Source: Lachnospiraceae bacterium (GTDB lineage Bacteria > Bacillota > Clostridia > Lachnospirales > Lachnospiraceae). From it: a stretch of DNA of 64,000 bases. The stretch covers positions 179,910 through 243,909 of the forward strand of contig SVEG01000002.1 in NCBI GenBank assembly GCA_015057505.1, in the 5' to 3' direction. The notes under the pieces are model-generated. The model had not been told where the DNA came from. It did no database searches and was given only the letters and a program-made list of their open reading frames with translations. A program made the translations under genes and the position numbers. Below are positions 57,825-64,000 of the stretch, piece by piece (the first letter of the stretch is position 1; every line of letters starts with the position of its first letter).

Positions 57825-58964
57825 TTATATAACTCTCTGACCCGAAAAATGATTTTTTCTCGGAACAGAATAGAATTTTCCGTTGGCACAAATACAATTT
57901 CTGCCCATATCCTTAGCCATATACAGGCAAGCATCAACCTGGCTCTTCATCTCCTCAAAGCTCGTGTTTTTGCACACATCATAACTCATAACACCGATAC
58001 TGACAGTTACATTGGCAAAAGGTGAATTATATGCATGTCTGATTCCAAGCTCCGCGATACTGTTCTTAAGATAATCCGCCCATTCAATAGCAGTATCGTC
58101 GCCCATACCCGGCATCACAACAAGAAATTCTTCTCCTCCAACTCTTGCCGCAAAATCCGTACGCCTTCTAAGGCATGAAAGTATAGCCTCTCCGATTTTC
58201 CTGATACATACATCTCCCTGCGGATGTCCGAAAGTATCGTTATAAAGTTTGAAATAGTCAATATCCAACATTATAACCGAAATTCTGCAATTCTCCCTCT
58301 GACAATACGGCCATATTGCCTCTATATTCCTTGCAAGTCCTCTTCGATTCAACAAACCGGTAAGTGCATCAGTCTCCGACTCTTCAATGAAATTCTCAAG
58401 TGCCAATCTGTCACTAATATGCTTACTTTCAAGATAATAACGCAAAAACGAAACCGCACAACAAAGAATCACCGGTGTAAACAGATATATTCCCTGTTCC
58501 ACACTATATCCTGTCGACATAACAATCTTAAGAAAAACAAAAAACTGCCCCGAATAAAATACAGCAGCAGAATAATAACTAAACACCGGGAATGCACACA
58601 AAGATACCGCAAGCACTGCTGCCACCAAATAAAGCGTAAAAAAGTCTCTTGCTTCCTGCGCCGCAACAATAAACAATATCTCATACACTGCCCAGAACAA
58701 TATATAAAAAGGAACCGCAAGCAATTTTCTCTTACGTGTTCTTATGTAATACGCACTTACAAGTGAAACCGTACAGCCCATCAAAAACAGAGCCATACAA
58801 AGAATCACTTTGGATGATCTTAAAAATTCATTACCCGCAATAATGCCAACAGCAAATAAAAGCACAAAAAGAACAGCCAAAACGAATATCGCCATTCTGG
58901 TATGTTTCCAGTTACTTCTTACAAGTATTCTCGATATGTGCTCCTTCCCCCGTCTGTCATTCAC
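57825..58964 (-). CDS. Membrane diguanylate cyclase (GGDEF)
   Basis: The start is placed at GTG 58964 (VNDRRGKEH), 9 nt after GGGAGGG; the longer frame to 59051 begins upstream of the promoter -10. The 379-residue protein has about six membrane helices (30-190) and a GGDEF domain with ARVGGEEFLVVMPG, the active GGEEF form, and ISVIMLDIDYFKLYNDTFGH with the metal Asp. It makes c-di-GMP from GTP. It precedes the GAF-PAS-GGDEF-EAL gene. Confidence 0.88.
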   Translation of the reverse strand: MNDRRGKEHISRILVRSNWKHTRMAIFVLAVLFVLLFAVGIIAGNEFLRSSKVILCMALFLMGCTVSLVSAYYIRTRKRKLLAVPFYILFWAVYEILFIVAAQEARDFFTLYLVAAVLAVSLCAFPVFSYYSAAVFYSGQFFVFLKIVMSTGYSVEQGIYLFTPVILCCAVSFLRYYLESKHISDRLALENFIEESETDALTGLLNRRGLARNIEAIWPYCQRENCRISVIMLDIDYFKLYNDTFGHPQGDVCIRKIGEAILSCLRRRTDFAARVGGEEFLVVMPGMGDDTAIEWADYLKNSIAELGIRHAYNSPFANVTVSIGVMSYDVCKNTSFEEMKSQVDACLYMAKDMGRNCICANGKFYSVPRKNHFSGQRVI

Positions 58965-59001
58965 TATATATGTCCCTCCCAAGAACATTAATACCGTGTG
59001 T

Positions 59002-59010
59002 ATTATAACA
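59002..59010 (-). promoter_or_regulatory. Extended -10 promoter of the GGDEF operon
   Basis: TGTTATAAT on the minus strand, with a weak -35 (TTCTCA) at 59030-59025. It lies 38 bp before the GTG start and inside the longer frame, which helps to choose the start. Confidence 0.6.
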
Positions 59011-59149
59011 TATATAAGGACTTTTGAGAAGTAAAAAGAATTCCATCGCATTTATTTTTAGTACCAAAAGACTATCATATGGCATTATTCACAAAATCCT
59101 TGTAACATTTTCTTAATATTTTGCTATTTCGCTATCCTTTTATATAGGA

Positions 59150-59155
59150 TATAAT
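59150..59155 (+). promoter_or_regulatory. Possible -10 box of the adaptor operon
   Basis: TATAAT lies 55 bp before the first adaptor gene, but a good -35 is not seen at the right distance. Confidence 0.4.
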
Positions 59156-59209
59156 ACTAGATAATATGGGATTTGACTTTCCCCACTCTTCACAGAAAGG
59201 AATCAGCTT

Positions 59210-60304
59210 ATGAAAAGAAACAATATATCCGGCAAAATTATGACATATCTATTATTAGGTGTTTTTTCCATAACCTCACTAAACGGATGTGCCCTACTTC
59301 CTCCGGAAGATGCCAACCGAACCGTTCCGACAGTTTCTTCACAAACAAAAAAAGAATATACAATGGAGGTTGTCACCAGAACAAATATTACCGACTCAAA
59401 AACCTTCTCTTGCAATTATTCCGAAACCGAAAGCATTGACCTTTCTTTTGCAATCAGTGGCAAGCACTTCGGCAAAGTATATGTCTCCAAAGGCAGCAAA
59501 GTCTTAGAGGGCGATTTACTTGCGACCCTTGAAACAGGTACCTTGGAAAATGATATACTGCAACTTGAAGAAGCCATTGCAGCCAATGAAAAATCCTTGC
59601 TCCAGTCACAAGAATTAATGAATCTGGAAATTGAAAAGGTCAACACAAAATATAAATACGGTATGATTAGCACAACCCAAAAAGAAAGTGAACTCGAAAG
59701 AATTAACGCTTCCTATAAAAACACAACCAACAAACTTGAAGAAACATTGCGTTTGGAGTACCTTGAATACAACACTCTGACCAAAAAACTTGAGAGCTAC
59801 TGCATATATGCTCCAATGGATGGAGTAATAACCTATGTAAGCAGTGAATTCGGTAACGCCGACAAGATTTCATCACAGGGCAAAACGATGATTTCCATAG
59901 CTGATGATTCAGAATGTGTATTTCAAGCAAAAACAAACTATGCATCTTATTACAAGGACGGAGACATCATCACAATGACCATGTCTAACGGTTCCGGTGT
60001 TTACGAAGCAATCGTAGAACTTTCAACCGAAAACGAAAACATCTTGTACTTGCATCCCACAGAAGAAATTGACGGCCTAACCGTCGGTGCCCGTGCATAT
60101 ATAGTACTGACACTGGACAGCAGAGAAAATGTCCTTGCAGTATCTAATGAAGCAATTAGGGATGCTACTGACTTCCAATATGTATACTACATAAACCCGG
60201 ACGGTATACGTGACATAAAAATTGTAGAGACCGGACTCGTAGGTGATGGCATGACCGAAATAATCAGCGGACTTGAATTTGGCGAAGCCATCATCAAGAA
60301 ATAA
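59210..60304 (+). CDS. HlyD/RND-like lipoprotein adaptor 1
   Basis: A 364-residue periplasmic-adaptor-like protein with a lipoprotein signal (lipobox SLNGC). It has a lipoyl-like half (GKVYVSKGSKVLEGDLLATLETGTLE), a coiled hairpin (about 110-190), the second half (YCIYAPMDGVITYVSSEFGN) and a beta-barrel domain. In Firmicutes such lipoproteins work with MacB/FtsX-type permeases, here the one at 62605. An AAAGGA site precedes the ATG. It is first of three related adaptors in a row. Confidence 0.85.
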   Translation: MKRNNISGKIMTYLLLGVFSITSLNGCALLPPEDANRTVPTVSSQTKKEYTMEVVTRTNITDSKTFSCNYSETESIDLSFAISGKHFGKVYVSKGSKVLEGDLLATLETGTLENDILQLEEAIAANEKSLLQSQELMNLEIEKVNTKYKYGMISTTQKESELERINASYKNTTNKLEETLRLEYLEYNTLTKKLESYCIYAPMDGVITYVSSEFGNADKISSQGKTMISIADDSECVFQAKTNYASYYKDGDIITMTMSNGSGVYEAIVELSTENENILYLHPTEEIDGLTVGARAYIVLTLDSRENVLAVSNEAIRDATDFQYVYYINPDGIRDIKIVETGLVGDGMTEIISGLEFGEAIIKK

Positions 60305-60325
60305 TTTAGGAGGTTATTGTAAAAC

Positions 60326-61431
60326 ATGAAAAAAAGTATTTACTCAATCATGGCACTTTTACTTGCCGCAGGTACCATTACCGGGTGTAGCCTTCAAGGT
60401 TATCAAGCAATCGCAACAGATGCTCCGGCTCTTTTAAAACCGATTGACATTCCTGTTAACACTGCGGAGATTACATATCGTGACATAGCCATGTCTTCAT
60501 ATTATGAAGCTACTGTTGTTCCATATGTTGAGGAATATGCATTCCCTATATCAGGGACCGTAAATGCAGTTTATTACCGTGTTGGTGACACCGTTGCCGC
60601 CGGTGATTTACTGGCAGAAATCAACCATGATTCCATCGACAAACGTATTGAAAATCTTGAAGCCAAGATTTCTTCTGAAACCGAATATATTACCCTTGTA
60701 AACGAAAAATACCGACTTACCATCGAAAGCCTAAAGCAAGACCGTTCCAGGCTGTCGCAGTCGGATGCAGGCAAAATCGCCCTTATAAATTACGATATAG
60801 CAATATATGAAACAAAAATCAAACAAAATAATGAAAATCTTACCGAAAAGCTTGAACCCCTTAACCTTGAGCTTGAGGAATTAAAAGAAGCTTATTCCGA
60901 TTACTTTATTACGCTCCAATGCCCGGCCAAGTTATATATACATGTTATTCGGGTAGCAAACTGTCAAGCAGTGATACAGCAATCGCCATAGCAGACACCA
61001 CCACAAAATATTTGCAAACCACTGCCATTGATGAAGTTCTTATCCAATCGGCAAACCGCGTATATGCAATGTGTGGGAACGAAGCCTATAATCTGCGTTA
61101 TGTACCTTATGTATATGACTCGAGTTCCGGCCGCCTTATCAATCCAAAAAAGAATTTTTCAAACTTCACACTTAGTGACAGCACCATCTCCAATAGCATT
61201 TTTGGCTTTGGTGATTTTGTACTTATTGTAATAGAAACAGACTATATCAGCAACGTATTAACCGTTCCAAATACAGCTCTTAACACTGACGACACAGGAA
61301 CATTTGTCTATCTGATAAGCGCAAGCGGTGCAAAGGTCCGCAAGGATATAATTATAGGTAATACCAATTCCATATACACCGTGGTTGTTGACGGATTGGA
61401 GGAAGGAGATCTTGTATATGTCCCGAATTAA
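60326..61431 (+). pseudogene. HlyD-like lipoprotein adaptor 2, frameshifted
   Basis: The first frame (60326-60991) encodes a lipobox signal (TITGC), a lipoyl-like half and a coiled hairpin, but loses homology after DYFIT. From 60913 the +1 frame continues as APMPGQVIYTCYSG, as in adaptor 1 (APMDGVITYVSS), and runs in frame to 61431. One base appears missing between 60912 and 60913. So the gene is either a recent pseudogene, a sequencing error or programmed. Together the two frames make a full-length adaptor of about 368 residues. Confidence 0.85.
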
Positions 61432-62572
61432 ATACATCAAAGCTATAGGCATTCCGGCATTTATAATATGTGCATCTCTTTTTTCCGGTTGTACTTCTAA
61501 AGCCGGACAGGAACCAGTAAAGAAAGTCGAAGAAATGTTGAACTTTAACGTTTCTTCAGGTTCTGAAACATCAGAGGTATACAATACAGTAGAGGTCACA
61601 ACCGGCGATATACACGAAATTGAAGCCGCACTCGGTTCAGTATCTTTCCCCATATCATATAACCTGTCACATGGGATCACAAACGGAACCGTTGCTTTTA
61701 AAAATTATAATATAACAATCCTGGGCTCTACTTTTGTTACAGAAGGTGAGATTATAGCAACTCTCGAACTTATAATAGATCCTATTGCAAAAGAAGAAGC
61801 TAATATCAAATACGAAAAAGCTCTCCAGTCTTACGAAAATGCTCTCGAGCGAAAAAACAAGGATTTGGAAAATCTTATGGAAGATATAGAAGATGAAACC
61901 AATACTTATCAGAAGCAAATTTTAGAGCTTGATTATGAAGTTGCGCTTGAAGAATACAATACATATATTGAAGAGCAAACCGAATATCTTGCCGAGCTTA
62001 AGGAAAATGTAGACCTTTACAATCAAGAATCAACCGATATATATATTACAGCTCCTTGTGACGGTATTTTAAGTGCCGGACGTATATCAAACAGTGCCGG
62101 CGCCGTAGTTGCACCCGATGCGGTATTGGCGACCATATATTCTTTGGAAGAAATTGTCGTAGTTGCCTCAAGAACTACAGACCTTAAATATGGCAATAAC
62201 GTTGAACTTACAATTTCCTCAGTTACTCCTGCCATAACATTGCAAGGTACAGTTATTTCTGCTTCTAATTTATTATATAATGCGCCTTCACTGATGACCA
62301 CAATAAAAATAACATCCGCACTTCCTGATTTTTCTTCTTTAGGCAAAAATGCGCGTGAACGCCTAAGTATATTGGCAAGAAACACTTTCGTTGAAGACGA
62401 TATTATAATTCCCTCCAGTGCGCTTAGCAATGTCAAAGGCAATACCGGCACCGTATATGTACTCGAGAATGGAACCCTTACAAAGAAGAACGTCAAATTC
62501 GGCTATAAAGGTTCTGATTACACATGGATACTTGAAGGTCTTGAACCCGGACAAAAAGTAACCGTTAAATAA
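61418..62572 (+). CDS. HlyD-like lipoprotein adaptor 3
   Basis: The start is set at 61418 (MSRIKYIKAIG), 6-8 nt after AGGAGAT, overlapping the 3' end of adaptor 2 by 14 bp. The 384-residue lipoprotein (lipobox LFSGC) has a divergent lipoyl half, a highly charged coiled hairpin (about 125-210), TAPCDGILSAGRISNSAGAVV, and a beta-barrel domain. It is followed by the permease gene 32 bp later, and is likely its most direct partner. Confidence 0.85.
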   Translation: MSRIKYIKAIGIPAFIICASLFSGCTSKAGQEPVKKVEEMLNFNVSSGSETSEVYNTVEVTTGDIHEIEAALGSVSFPISYNLSHGITNGTVAFKNYNITILGSTFVTEGEIIATLELIIDPIAKEEANIKYEKALQSYENALERKNKDLENLMEDIEDETNTYQKQILELDYEVALEEYNTYIEEQTEYLAELKENVDLYNQESTDIYITAPCDGILSAGRISNSAGAVVAPDAVLATIYSLEEIVVVASRTTDLKYGNNVELTISSVTPAITLQGTVISASNLLYNAPSLMTTIKITSALPDFSSLGKNARERLSILARNTFVEDDIIIPSSALSNVKGNTGTVYVLENGTLTKKNVKFGYKGSDYTWILEGLEPGQKVTVK

Positions 62573-62604
62573 CAATTATTTGCAGAAAGGCAGGAAATTC
62601 TATT

Positions 62605-64000
62605 ATGCTACGTTTTATGTTTCAAAAGCTTATGCATAAAAAAGGGTTGGTATTCAGTTTACTCATAGGTAATATCTTACTTATAGCTGTAGCCGCAAGC
62701 CATTCGATGTACAAAAGCTCTTCTCTTCAGCGAATGTTGACAGACGAATTTGCACAAGTTGTTGAAGAGACTAATGAACACCCGTTAATGGTCACCCTTA
62801 CATATAGTGTCAAAAAGTTAGTCCCTACCACACCATTTTGGGAGACAAAGCAATTAGCCGAGAACCTTTGTGATATTTTTGGACTTCCCGAGGAAATCCT
62901 TGTAAGCAACTACTTTTTCTCAGGTGCAACCATGTCACAACTCGGTCGTAACGACAGTATCGGTGAAAAAACAATTCAGTTGTCTTCTTTGACTGATCTC
63001 GAAAATCATATCGAAATCGTAACAGGACGATTATATAATAAGGAACTCGACGAAAATGGCTGTTTTGAAGCCGTCATAAGTGAATCTGCCCTTATCAAGT
63101 TAAATCTTCTCGTCGGAGAAACACTTGAATTTCTTCAGATTACTGACCGAAACAACAACCCTATTAAAGTAAAAATCGTCGGAGTTTTCCGTAACAGCAG
63201 CGATACAGATCCCTACTGGGAGAAAAGCCCGAGCGAATATAATATTGCATGTTTTGTAGATTCAGATTTATTCTATGAACACTTTTTAAAACCAATTGAG
63301 GACGGTTCCGAATCAGACTATTTCCTCAACGCAACATGGTATGTCCAGATGGACTATCGTGCACTTACAAGCGATATGTCAGACCATATCATTAATAAAA
63401 CAAACGAACTTGTTGCTGCTTATCCCGTTACTGCCGCATCACAGGTTTCTCTTGAAGTGACCGACCACTGCAAAATACTTGAAGCCTTTAAGCTGACAGA
63501 AACGAAAATAAGCGCGACACTCATTATTCTTGAAGTACCTGTTTTAGCTTTATTGTGTGCATTCCTTTTTATGATTTCAACACAGTTAATACAACTTGAA
63601 GAAAATGAAATCTCACAATTAAAGAGCCGTGGTGCAAGCCGCTTCCAGATATTCCGCCTTTACTTAATGCAATCGACACTTCTTGCATTACTCGGCATCG
63701 CCGGAGGCGTACCTCTTGGAGGTTTTATATGTCAGGCACTTGGCTCAGCTAATGCATTTCTTGAATTTGTACAGCGCACCCCGCTAAAAATTCATTATTT
63801 TGACAAAGAAGTTATTATTTTTATTGTTTCTGCGGCATTACTTTCAGTTATAATGACAGTTTTGCCTGCATTCAAGCACAGTAAGCTTTCAATTATTGAT
63901 ACAAAGCAGAAAAAAACGAGACGACCCAAACCCATTTGGCAGAAGCTTTTCCTTGATGTAATAATGCTTGGAGTTTCATTGTACGGATACTACACCTTCA
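62605..64000 (+). CDS. FtsX/MacB-type ABC transporter permease, N-terminal part (runs off window)
   Basis: Starts MLRFMFQKLMHKKGLVFSLLIGN at 62605, and 465 codons are inside the window with no stop. One N-terminal helix (14-33), a large outside domain of about 270 residues, then helices near 308-330 and after, with the FtsX-like EENEISQLKSRGASRFQIFRLYLMQS. A new hydrophobic stretch begins at the window edge, so it is probably a long permease with two FtsX units. With the adaptors it forms a MacAB-like export or mechanotransduction complex; the ATPase is not seen and may lie downstream. Confidence 0.82.
   Translation, partial: MLRFMFQKLMHKKGLVFSLLIGNILLIAVAASHSMYKSSSLQRMLTDEFAQVVEETNEHPLMVTLTYSVKKLVPTTPFWETKQLAENLCDIFGLPEEILVSNYFFSGATMSQLGRNDSIGEKTIQLSSLTDLENHIEIVTGRLYNKELDENGCFEAVISESALIKLNLLVGETLEFLQITDRNNNPIKVKIVGVFRNSSDTDPYWEKSPSEYNIACFVDSDLFYEHFLKPIEDGSESDYFLNATWYVQMDYRALTSDMSDHIINKTNELVAAYPVTAASQVSLEVTDHCKILEAFKLTETKISATLIILEVPVLALLCAFLFMISTQLIQLEENEISQLKSRGASRFQIFRLYLMQSTLLALLGIAGGVPLGGFICQALGSANAFLEFVQRTPLKIHYFDKEVIIFIVSAALLSVIMTVLPAFKHSKLSIIDTKQKKTRRPKPIWQKLFLDVIMLGVSLYGYYTF

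Noticed and set aside
58224..58766. Plus-strand open frame of 180 codons opposite the GGDEF gene
   Set aside because: Lys/Thr/Ile-rich shadow of the minus-strand gene; no family features or start site.

Overview
The window reads as the chromosome of a low-GC, anaerobic, Gram-positive Clostridia, most likely Lachnospiraceae. The pointers are strong AGGAGG ribosome sites, consensus sigma-A promoters, an oxygen-sensitive class III ribonucleotide reductase, Feo iron uptake, lipobox lipoproteins and Firmicute-type capsule genes. This placement is inferred from gene content and style, not from a search. No rRNA, tRNA, CRISPR array, transposase or phage module was seen.

Layout. 0-8 kb: a peptidase E fragment, small envelope genes, and a four-gene minus-strand operon for a GldA/F/G-like ABC system with a coiled-coil partner. 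8-11.5 kb: feoA-feoB-small Cys-rich protein, three palindromic DtxR-type operators and a DtxR-family regulator. 11.5-13.8 kb: two small membrane proteins, a dispersed non-coding repeat and an EF-hand protein. 14-28 kb: a large lasso-peptide-type RiPP locus. 28-43 kb: a capsule/exopolysaccharide locus, ending in a surface beta-helix/LRR protein under a c-di-GMP-I riboswitch. 43-55 kb: housekeeping genes (tsf, rpsB, DMT exporter, ilvE, folA, nrdD, TPR lipoprotein, hflX, M18 aminopeptidase), with two large palindromic non-coding elements. 55-59 kb: rhaM and two c-di-GMP turnover proteins. 59-64 kb: three HlyD-like lipoprotein adaptors, one frameshifted, and an FtsX-type permease cut by the window end.

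The RiPP locus is the most unusual part. It has three precursor genes (17646-17882, 20023-20205, 26287-26463), two asparagine-synthetase-like cyclases without the N-terminal Cys, one PqqD-like leader-binding protein, one transglutaminase-like leader protease, one ABC exporter, three HprK-like kinases (one fused to a nucleotidyltransferase), a second nucleotidyltransferase, and a two-component system. Two precursors end in Ser, the residue phosphorylated in paeninodin-type lasso peptides. Their predicted cores (42 and 59 residues) are far longer than usual and share a DxCxC-like patch. Two precursor promoters carry the same 14-bp palindrome TAACAAnnTTGTTA, 6 nt upstream of the -35 box, and one belongs to a divergent promoter pair whose -10 boxes overlap. 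The protease and second nucleotidyltransferase genes sit at the end of the capsule operon, tying the two loci together.

The c-di-GMP theme also recurs: two GGDEF proteins at 55.6-59 kb could set the signal read by the riboswitch in front of the surface protein at 39.9-42.3 kb.
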